A DNA stretch of 64,000 nucleotides from Lentzea tibetensis (GCF_007845675.1 NZ_VOBR01000008.1:62001-126000), one strand, 5' to 3'. Counted from the stretch's first letter, positions 44,016 to 53,227 are shown. Numbers and translations: made by a program. The notes: generated by a model not told the origin, from the sequence alone.

Positions 44016-46466
44016 GTGCGAGTCAGGAATGGCGTGCTCAAGATGCTCGGCCTGTGCCTGCTGGCCGGGGTCCTCCTCGCCGGCATGCTGTTCCCGGTGG
44101 TCGGCGCGATGGGCCTCGTGTCCAACCGCGCGAGCGACACCGTGGACAGCATCTCGGCCGACCTCGTGACCACAGACCCACCGCTGATCACAACGGTCAC
44201 GGACAAGGACGGAGCGCCCATCGCGTACCTGTACGACCAGTACAGAGTCCTGACACCGCCCGAGAAGATCTCGCCGACCATGAAGGCGGCGCTGATCTCG
44301 GTCGAGGACAGGCGGTTCTACGAGCACCAGGGCGTCGACTGGAAGGGCACCTTCCGCGCGGCGGTGACGAACCAGGTCAGCGGCTCGGTGTCGCAGGGTG
44401 CGTCCACGCTGACCCAGCAGTACGTCAAGAACTACCTGGTGCACGTGGTCGCGCGGAACAACAAGGTCGAGCAGCAGAAGGCCCAGGAGCAGACGATCGC
44501 GCGCAAGATGCGCGAGGCCCGGATCTCGCTGCAGCTGGAGCGCAAGCTGGGCAAGGAGGAGATCCTCGCCCGCTACCTCAACGTGGTGCCTTTCGGTTCG
44601 ACCATCTACGGAATCGCCGCGGCTTCGCAGGCTTACTTCAACACGACTCCGGACAAGTTGACGGTGCCTCAGGCGGCAATGCTCGCCGGAATGGTGAACA
44701 GTCCGTCAGCACTCAACCCCGAAGAGTATCCGGACAAGGCTCTGGAACGTCGCAACAAAGTGATCGACAAGATGGTCGAGAACGACAAGCTTTCACGCGA
44801 CGCGGCAGAGGCGGCGAAGAAAGAAGGCCTCGGACTCGCGACACCGGTGCGCACGCCGCCCAACGGTTGCGTCGGTGCCGGACCGGAGAACGGGTTCTTC
44901 TGCTCGTACGTCGTGAACTACTTGCAGCGCGCGGGTTTCAGCGAGGAACAGCTGCGCACCAGCGGTTACGTCATTCAGACCACTTTGGACCGCGGCGTCA
45001 CCGCGGTCGCGAAGCAGGCCGCCGAGGGCCAGGCCGCGAAGAACGTCGACGGCATCGCGAACGCGATGGCGATCGTCAAGCCCGGCAAGGAGAGGCACGA
45101 CGTGCTGGCCCTCGTGGCCAACCGCGACTACGGCCTCAAGGCCGACCAGAACCAGACCACGTTCGACCTCCCGAGCGGCGTGGAGAACAAGTTCGGCGCG
45201 GGCTCGGTCTACAAGACGTTCACCGCTGCCGCCGCGATGGAGAAGGGCATGGGCATCGAGAACACGATGGCCACACCCAGCTCGTACGTGTCGAAGGTCT
45301 TCAAGGGCGGCGGCGCCAAGTGCCCCGGCACGGGTGAGCCGAACACCCGCTGGTACTGCCTCGGCAACGCGTCCAGCGGCTACCCGTCGTCGATGTCGCT
45401 CCAGACGGCGCTGCAGACCTCGCCGAACACCGGCTTCGTCATCCTCGAGGAGCACGTCGGCATGGACGCCGTCGTCGACATGGCCGGACGGCTCGGCATG
45501 CGCGAGACGATGGCGACGAACATCGCGGGCACCCGGCCGGACTCGAAAGCCAAGGACAAGCAGCTGCGGATCTCGCAGACCGAGTACTACAAGCAGAACG
45601 GCGGCAACGCGTCGTTCACGCTGTCGCCCGCACCGGTGTCGACGCTGGAGCTGGCGAACGTGGCGGCCACGATCATCAGCGGCGGCAAGTGGTGCCCGCC
45701 GACGCCGCTGATGAAGGTCCTGGACCGCAACGGCAAGCAGGTGCCGCTGAACGAGTCGCCGTGCGAGCAGGTCGTCGCCGAGGGCCTGGCGAACGGCCTC
45801 GCGGTCGGCATGAGCAAGGACGACCAGGGCAACGGCACGGCGGCCGCGGCGGCCCGCCAGTTCAAGTGGACCCGGCCGATGATCGCCAAGACGGGCACCA
45901 CCGAGGAGTACAAGTCCGCGGCGTTCATCGGCGCGACGCCGGACTTCGCGGGCGCGGTGCAGACGTTCAACGACGGCACCAACCCCCGGCCCATCTGCCT
46001 CGGCGCGCAGCCCCGGCTGTGCGGCAACGGCAACATCTTCGGCGGCACGATCCCGGCGAAGACGTGGTTCGACACCATGACGAAGGTGCACGGCGGCATG
46101 CCGGTGTCGCAGCTGCCGCCGATCGAGGACCGCTACCGCAAGGGCGGCAAGGAGATCCAGATCCCGGACGTCGTCGGCCGCAACGTCAACGACGCGACCG
46201 GGATCCTCGAGCGAGCCGGGTACAAGGTCAGCGTGCAGAACCACAACTCCGACCAGCCGAAGGGGACGGTCGTCAGCCAGACGCCGCGCGGCAACGCGTT
46301 GCGCGGCACCGTGGTCACGCTGCTGGTGAGCACGGGCTACCTGCCGCCGCCGGTGCCGACGGAGACGCAGGAGCCGGGGCAGCCGCCCGGTCAGCCGGGC
46401 GAACCCGGTCGCCCCGGTGAGCCGCCGCCGATCACGTTGCCGACGGATCCCGGCGAACCCAGATGA
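44016..46466 (+). CDS. ponA2: Class A penicillin-binding protein with one PASTA domain (PonA2-like)
   Basis: 816 residues, GTG start. Membrane helix (about 8-30); GT51 glycosyltransferase with VEDRRFYEHQGVD and QGASTLTQQYVKN (about 95-135); transpeptidase with SxxK in GAGSVYKTF (about 400), SPNTG as SxN and AKTGTTEEY; one PASTA domain (about 711-773, IPDVVGRNVNDATGILERAGY) and a Pro-rich tail. Polymerises and crosslinks peptidoglycan. Matches Rv3682. Confidence 0.93.
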   Translation: MRVRNGVLKMLGLCLLAGVLLAGMLFPVVGAMGLVSNRASDTVDSISADLVTTDPPLITTVTDKDGAPIAYLYDQYRVLTPPEKISPTMKAALISVEDRRFYEHQGVDWKGTFRAAVTNQVSGSVSQGASTLTQQYVKNYLVHVVARNNKVEQQKAQEQTIARKMREARISLQLERKLGKEEILARYLNVVPFGSTIYGIAAASQAYFNTTPDKLTVPQAAMLAGMVNSPSALNPEEYPDKALERRNKVIDKMVENDKLSRDAAEAAKKEGLGLATPVRTPPNGCVGAGPENGFFCSYVVNYLQRAGFSEEQLRTSGYVIQTTLDRGVTAVAKQAAEGQAAKNVDGIANAMAIVKPGKERHDVLALVANRDYGLKADQNQTTFDLPSGVENKFGAGSVYKTFTAAAAMEKGMGIENTMATPSSYVSKVFKGGGAKCPGTGEPNTRWYCLGNASSGYPSSMSLQTALQTSPNTGFVILEEHVGMDAVVDMAGRLGMRETMATNIAGTRPDSKAKDKQLRISQTEYYKQNGGNASFTLSPAPVSTLELANVAATIISGGKWCPPTPLMKVLDRNGKQVPLNESPCEQVVAEGLANGLAVGMSKDDQGNGTAAAAARQFKWTRPMIAKTGTTEEYKSAAFIGATPDFAGAVQTFNDGTNPRPICLGAQPRLCGNGNIFGGTIPAKTWFDTMTKVHGGMPVSQLPPIEDRYRKGGKEIQIPDVVGRNVNDATGILERAGYKVSVQNHNSDQPKGTVVSQTPRGNALRGTVVTLLVSTGYLPPPVPTETQEPGQPPGQPGEPGRPGEPPPITLPTDPGEPR

Positions 46467-46504
46467 CGAAGGGGCCACTCCCAGCGCGGGAGTGGCCCCT
46501 CGTC
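46465..46504 (+). terminator. Terminator of ponA2
   Basis: gacgaaggggccactccc pairs with gggagtggcccctcgtc with one bulged base, followed by gttt. It overlaps the stop codon and also serves the convergent gene ending at 46515. Confidence 0.82.
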
Positions 46505-46514
46505 GTTTCTGCCG

Positions 46515-46985
46515 TCAGGACGACAGCTTGGCCTTCACGGCGCCCGCGATGCGGCCACCTTCGGCGCGACCGGCCACCTTGCCGTTGACGATCTTCATGA
46601 CCTGCCCCATCTGACGCTGGCCGGGCTGCTCGCCGAGCTGCTCGGCGACCTCGGCCACCGCGGCGTCCACGATGGCCGTGAGCTCGGCGTCGTCGAGCTG
46701 GGCTGGCAGGTACGCCTCCAGCACCGCGCTCTCGTCCCGCTCGAGCTGGGCCTTCTCGTCCCGGCCCGCGTTCGCGAAGGCCTCGGCGGCCTCCTTGCGC
46801 TTCTTCACCTCGCGGGTCAGCACCTTGACGACCTCGTCGTCGGTGAGTTGGCGCGCGCTCTTGCCGGAGACCTCCTCGGTCGTCACGGCCGTGAGCGCCA
46901 TCCGCAGTGCGCCCGCGGTGATCGTCTCTCGGCTCTTGATGGCTGCGGTGAGGTCACTCTGCAGCCGGGTCTTCAGGTCAGCCAT
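46515..46985 (-). CDS. GatB/YqeY domain protein
   Basis: 156 residues, the normal length. YqeY fold: LKTRLQSDLTAAIKSRE at the N-terminus, EREEV-type helices and the C-terminal QMGQVMKIVNGKVAGRAEGG tRNA-binding-like hairpin (cut: QMGQVMKIVNGKV). Related to the tail domain of GatB. Role uncertain. Confidence 0.88.
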   Translation of the reverse strand: MADLKTRLQSDLTAAIKSRETITAGALRMALTAVTTEEVSGKSARQLTDDEVVKVLTREVKKRKEAAEAFANAGRDEKAQLERDESAVLEAYLPAQLDDAELTAIVDAAVAEVAEQLGEQPGQRQMGQVMKIVNGKVAGRAEGGRIAGAVKAKLSS

Positions 46986-47054
46986 GGGTGGGAACGGTAC
47001 CGCCCGCCCGACGCGGCGCCGATCGAGTTACCGGGGGTCCGTACCCTTGAGGCC

Positions 47055-48008
47055 GTGAACACGTTCGGCCGAGCCCTGCTAGCAACGACCGCCGTCGGCG
47101 CCGCGACCGTCGCTTACGCCGCCGGATACGAACGGACGCGGTGGACACTGCGCCAGGCGACCGTGCCGGTGCTCGCACCCGGCGCCAGGCCCATCCGCGT
47201 GCTGCACATCTCCGACCTGCACATGATGCCGGGCCAGAAGTCCAAGCAGCGCTGGGTGGCTTCGCTGGCCGAGCTCGAGCCGGACCTCGTCGTCAACACC
47301 GGCGACAACCTCGCGCACAAGCAGGCCGTACCCGCCGTGCTGCGCGCGCTGAACCCGCTGCTCGACAAGCCGGGCGTGTTCGTGTTCGGCAGCAACGACT
47401 ACTACGCGCCGCGCCTCAAGAACCCGGTGCGCTACCTGCTGCCGTCCGCCAAGACCAAGCGCGTCCACGGCATCACGCTCCCCTGGCGCGACCTGCGCGC
47501 CGGGATGATCGAGCGCGGCTGGCACGACCTCACCCACGTGCGCCGCACCATCGACGTCGCCGGTCAGTCCATCTTCATGGCCGGACTCGACGACCCGCAC
47601 CTCAAGCGCGACCGCTACGCCGACATCGCGGGCGCACCCGACCCGCGCGCCGCGCTGCGCCTCGGCGTCACCCACTCGCCCGAGCCGCGCGTGCTCGACC
47701 CGTTCGCGGCCGACGGCTACGACTTCGTCATGGCCGGGCACACGCACGGCGGGCAGCTGTGCATCCCCTTCTACGGGGCTCTCGTGACCAACTGCGAGTT
47801 GGACCGGTCTCGGGCCAAGGGTGTTTCGCGGTGGGGTTCCCACATGTGGCTGCACGTGTCCGCCGGGTTGGGCACCTCGCCGTACGCGCCCGTTCGGTTC
47901 GCATGCCCGCCTGAGGCTTCGTTGCTGACGTTGGTGCCGCGGGCCGTTGAGGCAGGTCAGGCCCGTGCTGAGGGGGCTGATTTCAAGTCGGATGCGGACG
48001 TCCTGTAG
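47055..48008 (+). CDS. Membrane-associated metallophosphoesterase
   Basis: 317 residues, GTG start; N-terminal hydrophobic segment (about 6-22). Phosphoesterase motifs HISDLH (about 49), NTGDN (about 77), GSNDY in place of GNHD, and GHTHGGQL (about 230). YkuE-like; may act on membrane lipids. Matches Rv3683. Last host gene before the tRNA. Confidence 0.87.
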   Translation: MNTFGRALLATTAVGAATVAYAAGYERTRWTLRQATVPVLAPGARPIRVLHISDLHMMPGQKSKQRWVASLAELEPDLVVNTGDNLAHKQAVPAVLRALNPLLDKPGVFVFGSNDYYAPRLKNPVRYLLPSAKTKRVHGITLPWRDLRAGMIERGWHDLTHVRRTIDVAGQSIFMAGLDDPHLKRDRYADIAGAPDPRAALRLGVTHSPEPRVLDPFAADGYDFVMAGHTHGGQLCIPFYGALVTNCELDRSRAKGVSRWGSHMWLHVSAGLGTSPYAPVRFACPPEASLLTLVPRAVEAGQARAEGADFKSDADVL

Positions 48009-48028
48009 AGTTCTCCTCGTTCCCAAAT

Positions 48029-48103
<75 letters not shown>

Positions 48104-48119
48104 AAAGATAAGTGCAGAT

Positions 48120-48263
48120 CAGGCCCCGTCCACAGTAGACATGGACGGGGCCTGATCTGTGTTTCCGGGCTCTCCTGGGAGAAATCTGGGAGAAGATCTT
48201 GAGTTTCGACTCCCAAACCCCTCCCCCGTCAGGCAGCCCGCAACAGCTTGTCAGGCGGCCCTG
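48120..48263. repeat. Remnant of an integrase 3' end and its terminator, copy 1
   Basis: About 80% identical to 49732-49873, the end of the present integrase gene. On the minus strand it still reads DKLLRAA and stop (compare DRLLWAA at the real integrase end). It begins with a hairpin, caggccccgtcc (48120-48131)/ggacggggcctg (48143-48154), which in copy 2 has a compensating base-pair change. It lies 17 bp after the tRNA. Confidence 0.7.
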
Positions 48264-48601
48264 CGGGGCCCGCTCGCGCACTGCGTTGAAGGCCGTTCCG
48301 GCAGGGCCAGGGCCCGGCTCCGCCAACCTCTGGCCCGCTGACGGCCACAGCGCGACGGTGTGCAGGAGTAGTACGGGTCGAGCCGCGGGGACCCTGATGT
48401 AATCGTGCGCCCTGAGCTGGACGACGTTGGCCCATTCAGCCAGCCGCCCCCGGAGACGACACCGGAGGTAGCCGAATGTCACAGGGGTCGAACGCTCCTG
48501 CCGAGAAGTATCGTTTGACCCTGTACTACAGCCCGCCCTAGCACCAACCTTCTGGTATCAGAGGCTCAGAGTGCGATACAGACGGGAAGGCACCGGGCCA
48601 C
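48264..48601. other. Accessory DNA between the integrase remnant and the STAS gene
   Basis: About 340 bp without a clear larger gene. It contains one tiny ORF with a good ribosome site (48476-48541, listed separately) and an inverted repeat acaggggtcgaacg/cgtttgaccctgt (about 48481-48523) that overlaps it. Confidence 0.45.
48476..48541 (+). CDS. Possible 21-residue peptide
   Basis: ATG at 48476 preceded by GGAGG with a 7-nt spacer; the peptide would be about MSQGSNAPAEKYRLTLYYSP plus one Pro, then TAG. The ribosome site is the only support. It lies 60 bp upstream of the STAS gene and could be a leader peptide. Confidence 0.3.
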   Translation: MSQGSNAPAEKYRLTLYYSPP

Positions 48602-48919
48602 ATGAACACGACCGTTCGGGTTCAAGGCGAGATCGACTTCTCGAGCTGCGAGCCGTTCAGGGCCGCGCTAGACGAAGCAGTTCGTCGAGGCGGCGACGTC
48701 ACCTTGGACTGTTCTGAACTCGCGTTCATAGGTGCCGCAGGCATGCACCTGGTTATCGGTGCCGCAAAAGCCCTCGAACCGAAACAGCTAGTAATCATCG
48801 ACGACGGATGGATTGCTCACATCGCCGACCTTCTGAACCTGTGCGACTTGTTCCCGAACATCACCATCACTCTCACGCCAGTTGGCCGAGCACGCCGCGC
48901 GTACAGAACCTCGGGTTAG
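48602..48919 (+). CDS. STAS-domain protein (anti-sigma-factor-antagonist-like)
   Basis: 105 residues. STAS fold: VRVQGEIDFSSCEPFRAALDEA, then TLDCSELAFIGAAGMHLVIGAAKAL. The regulatory serine in the family motif DSSG is replaced by Ala (GAAG, about 47-50), so phosphorylation switching is not expected. Located in the degenerate part of the element, with lower GC than the host genes. No partner kinase is visible. Confidence 0.75.
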   Translation: MNTTVRVQGEIDFSSCEPFRAALDEAVRRGGDVTLDCSELAFIGAAGMHLVIGAAKALEPKQLVIIDDGWIAHIADLLNLCDLFPNITITLTPVGRARRAYRTSG

Positions 48920-49010
48920 CAACCACCAGGTGTCCTCGCCGGGCGGGCAGGCCAACTGGATGGTGGATTCGGCCGGCATGTTCCGTACCAGCATGGGCCC
49001 GGTGCGTTAG

Positions 49011-49610
49011 CTAATTGCTCACGAAGTGGCTAACGAGGCGGGTGCCGTCCGCACCAGGCACGTTGATGCCAGTCAGCTCGGCACGAGCCGCCTCCCGCAC
49101 ACCAGTCAGGTTCGCACCACTGAGGTTGGCAGGGGGTAGCTGCACACCGGCCGTGTCCGCGCCGCCGCCGGAATCGGCGGGAGATGCGGTTTGGACAGAG
49201 CTGTCGATGTCACCGCCGCGCGGCTGGAGCTGATCGAGCTGGACCTGTTGCAGGGGCTGGGGCCCAGCCTGCTGCTGCGTCTCGGACTGTGCCACGGTTG
49301 CGGTTGTTGCCGAGGACACCAACTTCGCCGTGGTTTTGGCGCTGCTTGCCGTTGTGCCGGAGGTATGCACATAGTCGACGGCCGTCATGTCGCGAGAATC
49401 GAAGGGCGCCTGGACCATCAGGCCTGGTGTCGCCGGAGCCGCCATGTCCGGTGTGTCGGGTGACGGCGGCATGGAGGTCGATACCAGCGCCATCGACGCG
49501 AGCGCGCCGCCGCCCACCACGACGGCGGGCAGCATGCGGGACCAGTTCGGGATGTGCCACCACATGCGCAAGAACGCCGGTGGCGGGTCGTGTTGCTGAG
49601 CCAAGATCAC
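49011..49610 (-). CDS. Exported or membrane-anchored protein with pentapeptide-like tail
   Basis: 199 residues from GTG 49610 (other starts: TTG 49652, ATG 49565). Short N-terminal segment, one membrane helix (about 28-46), a long Thr/Ser/Gln-rich stretch, and at the end PANLSGANLTGVREAARAELTG, which has the A(N/D)LxG rhythm of pentapeptide repeats. Function unknown. Confidence 0.5.
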   Translation of the reverse strand: MILAQQHDPPPAFLRMWWHIPNWSRMLPAVVVGGGALASMALVSTSMPPSPDTPDMAAPATPGLMVQAPFDSRDMTAVDYVHTSGTTASSAKTTAKLVSSATTATVAQSETQQQAGPQPLQQVQLDQLQPRGGDIDSSVQTASPADSGGGADTAGVQLPPANLSGANLTGVREAARAELTGINVPGADGTRLVSHFVSN

Positions 49611-49652
49611 TCCAAGTGAACCGTGCGGCTGTCTGCTGCCTCGCAAGATCAA

Positions 49653-49840
49653 TCGTTGAGTTCCCGGCCAGCGTTATGAGGTCACGAAACGATCACCCCT
49701 TTGAGCGATGATCACGGCTTAGTGGCCACCTCAGGCCCTGTCCGCAGTAGACGCGGACAGGGCCTGATCTGTGTTTCCGGCCGTCCCTGGGAGAAATCCG
49801 GGAGACGAACTTGTGTTTCCGACCCGAAACCCCTACCCCA
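49653..49840. other. Region between the accessory genes and the integrase end
   Basis: About 190 bp. It holds the integrase terminator hairpin (49732-49766) and no copy of the tRNA 3' end that I can see, so an attachment site of the present element is not evident here. Confidence 0.45.
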
Positions 49841-49873
49841 TCAGGCTGCCCACAGCAGCCTGTCGAGGGCCTG
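49732..49873. repeat. Integrase 3' end and terminator, copy 2
   Basis: Hairpin caggccctgtcc (49732-49743)/ggacagggcctg (49755-49766) followed by sequence that covers the integrase stop codon. Matches 48120-48263 at about 80%, including a compensating C-G to T-A change in the stem. Confidence 0.75.
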
Positions 49874-51346
49874 CACAGGCGACGTTCGACACATCACCCG
49901 ACGCTCGGCTAGAGCGGTCTCCCAGACGTCCGTGAGGTCCTGCAGAAGGCGCTCCCGCATGCGGGACGTCACGTGGGTGTAGCGGCCTTGCACTGAGCCG
50001 TCCTCGTGCCCGATGCGTTCGTCGATCAGCTTGCTGGGCACGCCCAGTTCCACCAGGAGCGTCCTATGCGTGTGCCGCAGGCCGTGAGGTGTCAGCCCGT
50101 TTGCGATCGGCAGCCAGCACGAGTCTGCACGCCCCGGTGCATTCCTTCCTCGCACGGGGATACCCGGCCATGGATTGCCGATCACGGGCACAGGCCGCGC
50201 TGGTGATGGCGCCTTGCTCGGATACCACCCGGTGGCCGCGGGCCGAAACAACCACGTGGCGAACCCGTTGCGACGCCAGTGCGCCGCAAGCTGTGCCGGT
50301 GCCCCACCCCGTACGTAGCCAAGCTCCGCAATCGCGGCTTCGACGTCGGCCCTCGTTGCCGCCTTCACGGATTCTGCGCGATTGAGCACAGCCGACACGG
50401 TTCCAGTCGACACACCCGCAAGGCGGGCGACATCCACCACCTTCGGTCCAACCTTTCGAACGGAGCCGTTGGAAGCGCGGTGCCCGCTGAAGACGTAGCT
50501 ACGTTCATGACAGGAACAGAGACCGGTATCGCTGCACGCGATGTGTTGGATCAGCAATTGAGAGTGCCATTGCGGGATATCAATCGTCCTACGTGAGTCA
50601 TCCTTTGGAGGGCAACGGTGCAGCTCCCCCGTGTCGAGTTCATATAGCTGCCATTCGACACGAATGCTCGTCTCTCTGACGTATTCAGTCTCCAGTCCGA
50701 CAAGCTCCCCCCACCTCATACCCGTGAACCCCTTGGTTACAACGCCAACAAATTCGTCGTCTCGGCCCGACAACAACGCTGCCCGCTCGGCAAGGAGGAT
50801 GATCCCCAGGGCCGTTGTGACCACCTTCTCCGGCCCACGCTTTCGCGAGCGTCCGGCCCGCTTTCCCCGCCCGCGACGCTTGGTCGCCGGATTGGCATCA
50901 ACCAGACCCTCGTCAAACGCATCCTCCAAGATGAGGTGGAGAGTGCCACGCCAGGTCTTGATACTTGACTCGGCATAGCCCGCCGCACGTTCTGCCTTCT
51001 CCCAGGAGTTGACATCAGCGAGCTGGATGCTACGTAGCGGCACCTCTTCGAAGGTGGGCAGCAGGTGCTCCTCAATGTGCCTCCGATAATTTTGCATGGT
51101 CGATGCGGCAAGGTCCTGCTCTGCGTACCACCCGCTGACGTAGTCGCCAAACAGCACCTTATCCGGCGGCGCGACTCGTTTCCCGTTTCGAATCGCCGCC
51201 TCGGCTTCGTCAGCCGCTTTCTCGGCGTCACGCTTCTTGGAGAAGCGAATGACAACGCCGTCCTCGTCGGCTACGGTCCCGTACTTTCCCGGCGCAATCT
51301 TGTATCGGCCACGCCAGTAGGTTCCACGCTTCTCCGCATAGCCCAT
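49841..51346 (-). CDS. int: Tyrosine recombinase (integrase) with inserted LacI-type HTH
   Basis: 501 residues from ATG 51346 (GGAG 5 nt upstream). N-terminal arm-binding and SAM-like domains (about 65-150), catalytic domain with Arg211 (FTGMRWGEL), His421-x-x-Arg424 (HGLRHTH), His447 (IGHED) and Tyr457 (GRYTHV). Between the first Arg and the HxxR, at about 302-345, a LacI-type HTH is inserted (VVDVARLAGVSTGTVSAVLN). It should integrate the element into the tRNA-Pro gene. Strong similarity of its 3' end to the remnant at 48120. Confidence 0.9.
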   Translation of the reverse strand: MGYAEKRGTYWRGRYKIAPGKYGTVADEDGVVIRFSKKRDAEKAADEAEAAIRNGKRVAPPDKVLFGDYVSGWYAEQDLAASTMQNYRRHIEEHLLPTFEEVPLRSIQLADVNSWEKAERAAGYAESSIKTWRGTLHLILEDAFDEGLVDANPATKRRGRGKRAGRSRKRGPEKVVTTALGIILLAERAALLSGRDDEFVGVVTKGFTGMRWGELVGLETEYVRETSIRVEWQLYELDTGELHRCPPKDDSRRTIDIPQWHSQLLIQHIACSDTGLCSCHERSYVFSGHRASNGSVRKVGPKVVDVARLAGVSTGTVSAVLNRAESVKAATRADVEAAIAELGYVRGGAPAQLAAHWRRNGFATWLFRPAATGWYPSKAPSPARPVPVIGNPWPGIPVRGRNAPGRADSCWLPIANGLTPHGLRHTHRTLLVELGVPSKLIDERIGHEDGSVQGRYTHVTSRMRERLLQDLTDVWETALAERRVMCRTSPVQALDRLLWAA

Positions 51347-51410
51347 TTGCACTCCAAGCGAAGGAAGCGCCCGTCGCAGCCTTAGCTACGACGGGCGCCA
51401 GGTTTTTTCC

Positions 51411-51758
51411 TTAAGCAGCCGTTGACTGAGCCCGTGCATTTCGGGCGCGTTTCGGTGCACGCGCTTTCAGTCTCGTCGTTGGATTGGTTACACGAACTTC
51501 CCGCGCTTGCGCGAGCTGGTCATGATGGGCGGCGGGCACGACCAGTTCGACCGGGCGCCTCTCGAATATTGCGACGATTTCCGATACATGTTCATCCGTG
51601 AATAGGTACCGGCCGCCAATCCAGCTGAACGGAATTCGACGATTACGCGCTTGTTCTTTGATCCACCACTCTGAGCAGCCGAGACGCTTTGCGACGTCGC
51701 GCGGCCGGTGAAGGACCGAATCACTCGTAGGCCGGTCCATGGATACCTGCTTGGCCAT
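51411..51758 (-). CDS. xis: Excisionase-like HTH protein
   Basis: 115 residues from ATG 51758 with ggaggcacc upstream. MerR/excisionase-type HTH: HRPRDVAKRLGCSEWWIKEQARNRRIPFSWIGGRYLFTDEHV (cut: RDVAKRLGCSEWWIKEQ), then a basic C-terminal tail. Directs excision with Int. Lies 64 bp upstream of int in the same direction. Confidence 0.85.
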   Translation of the reverse strand: MAKQVSMDRPTSDSVLHRPRDVAKRLGCSEWWIKEQARNRRIPFSWIGGRYLFTDEHVSEIVAIFERRPVELVVPAAHHDQLAQAREVRVTNPTTRLKARAPKRARNARAQSTAA

Positions 51759-51777
51759 CGTGGTGCCTCCCCTGGAT

Positions 51778-51868
51778 GGGACAGGTGGGACAGCGCTGGG
51801 CGCGCACTGTCCCACCTGGTTTGTGCTGGTCAGGTGGCGTGGTCGGACAGGTGGGACAGGTGGGACAG
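51778..51868. repeat. Iteron-like ggacaggtgg repeats between xis and the RepA-like gene
   Basis: GGGACAGGTGGGACAG at 51778-51793, an inverted ctgtcccacctgg at 51808-51820, and GGACAGGTGGGACAGGTGGGACAG (24 bp; here 51845-51868) in direct orientation, period 10 bp. Such phased repeats are typical of replication-initiator or regulator sites. Confidence 0.55.
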
Positions 51869-51896
51869 CTCCGTGTTGGTCTCGGTCCCGTCTGGG

Positions 51897-52859
51897 TCAG
51901 AGCGGCACGAAGTACTGGCTGGTGGCGTTCTTGGTGAGTTGGTTCGCGTCGCACATGCGGGCGCAGGTGCGACGGACGTTGTCCGCGGTGACGCCGATGG
52001 CCGCGGCGATGTCTTTGGGTTGGCTGCCGGGGTGTTCGCGCAGGTAGCGCAGGATCAGGGCGCGGGTGTCTCCGACGGTGTGGTCGATGGCGGGGCCGTC
52101 GAGGATCGACCAGGCCCCGGTGGTGGGGTTGAAGGACAGGGCGTGGTCGGCTTCTTCGACGTCGCGGCCGGTGACGTGCAGGACGCCGTCTGCGTTGTTG
52201 CGGGCGCGTTCGAGCACGAGCACGGCGTCGGCTGCGCCTGCGATTCCGTTGGTGCCGGACACGGTGGCCAGGAAGTCCTCGTGCACGGCTTTGCGGACGT
52301 GGTGGACCAGCACCACGGCGATGCCGTAGTAGTCGGCCACCTTCTTGATGCGGGTCATGGCCGCGTAGTCCGCGTCATATTGCGGCACGTGGCCTTGCTC
52401 GGTTCCGCGGACTTTGGCGAACACGTCGATGACGACGAGTCGTGCGTTGCCGTTGCGGTGCAGCCACCCGGCGATGGCCCTGTCACCACCCTGTGGGAGT
52501 GGTGGGCAGTCCATTGCGAGGGTGAGCATCGGCGGCGCCGTTCCGATCTCCTTGAGCATCTTGCCCATGCGGTTCTGAAGGCGCCGTGGCGTGTCTTCCA
52601 GGGCCAGGTAGAGCACCGGGCCCGCGGCGATGTCGATCGACCCGAACGCCGGGCGGCCGGCCGCGATGTCGAGGCCCAGCCCGAGCGACATCCACGACTT
52701 GCCCACCTTCGGCGGACCGGCGAGCAGGGTGACGCCTTCGCACAGGACACCGGGGACGGCCCATTTCGGCGGCGGGAACTCGGCGGCCATGAGCCGATCG
52801 GCTGTCCACGTCTCGCCGAACAGGTTGGCGTTCTCTGCTGGCGGCTGCGGTTCTGTCAT
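51897..52859 (-). CDS. RepA-like hexameric AAA/RecA-fold ATPase
   Basis: 320 residues. Walker A GPPKVGKS (about 48-55), Walker B LVVIDVFAKV (about 141-150), VVLVHHVRKAVHEDFLATVSGTNGIAGAADAVLVLER (cut: VLVHHVRKA) typical of RSF1010 RepA-like helicases, and a C-terminal winged helix (about 260-315: KDIAAAIGVTADNVRRT). Likely helicase for element replication with the prim-pol protein. Confidence 0.82.
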   Translation of the reverse strand: MTEPQPPAENANLFGETWTADRLMAAEFPPPKWAVPGVLCEGVTLLAGPPKVGKSWMSLGLGLDIAAGRPAFGSIDIAAGPVLYLALEDTPRRLQNRMGKMLKEIGTAPPMLTLAMDCPPLPQGGDRAIAGWLHRNGNARLVVIDVFAKVRGTEQGHVPQYDADYAAMTRIKKVADYYGIAVVLVHHVRKAVHEDFLATVSGTNGIAGAADAVLVLERARNNADGVLHVTGRDVEEADHALSFNPTTGAWSILDGPAIDHTVGDTRALILRYLREHPGSQPKDIAAAIGVTADNVRRTCARMCDANQLTKNATSQYFVPL

Positions 52860-53227
52860 GACGTCACCTCCTTGTGGTGTATGCGGAAGGTCTGGATTCC
52901 GGCTTGCTCAGCGAGTACGGCGGTCTGCACGGAGCCGCGGGATTCCGGGTGCAGGAAGGCCACGCAGACGTCTGCTCCGAGCTGGACCATGTGCCGGTTG
53001 CGGCGCGGGCCCGCTGCCTTTCCGTGCTGTTTCCAGTCGGGCTGGTGTTCCTCGGTCGGCAGGCCCCAGCCGCGCCAAATGTGTGCGGCGATGCGGTCCG
53101 CTCCTCGGCAGCCGCCGTGCACGAGCACGGCTGTCGGGTAGCAGGCGCGGACAACGGCGAGCATTCGCCGAAGGCGGTGTACATCGGACCAGTCGCGGCT
53201 CCCGGTCACGAGCACGCGGCCGGTCAC
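52856..53227 (-). CDS. SLOG-family protein (YspA/DUF2493-like)
   Basis: 123 residues, GTG start. Rossmann-like SLOG fold: VLVTGSRDWSDVHRLRRML, VHGGCRGADRIA (about 37-48) and the pattern NRHMVQLGADVCVAF. SLOG proteins bind nucleotides such as ADP-ribose derivatives. GTGA overlap with the prim-pol gene and ATGA with the RepA-like gene, so it belongs to the replication operon. Confidence 0.8.
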   Translation of the reverse strand: MTGRVLVTGSRDWSDVHRLRRMLAVVRACYPTAVLVHGGCRGADRIAAHIWRGWGLPTEEHQPDWKQHGKAAGPRRNRHMVQLGADVCVAFLHPESRGSVQTAVLAEQAGIQTFRIHHKEVTS

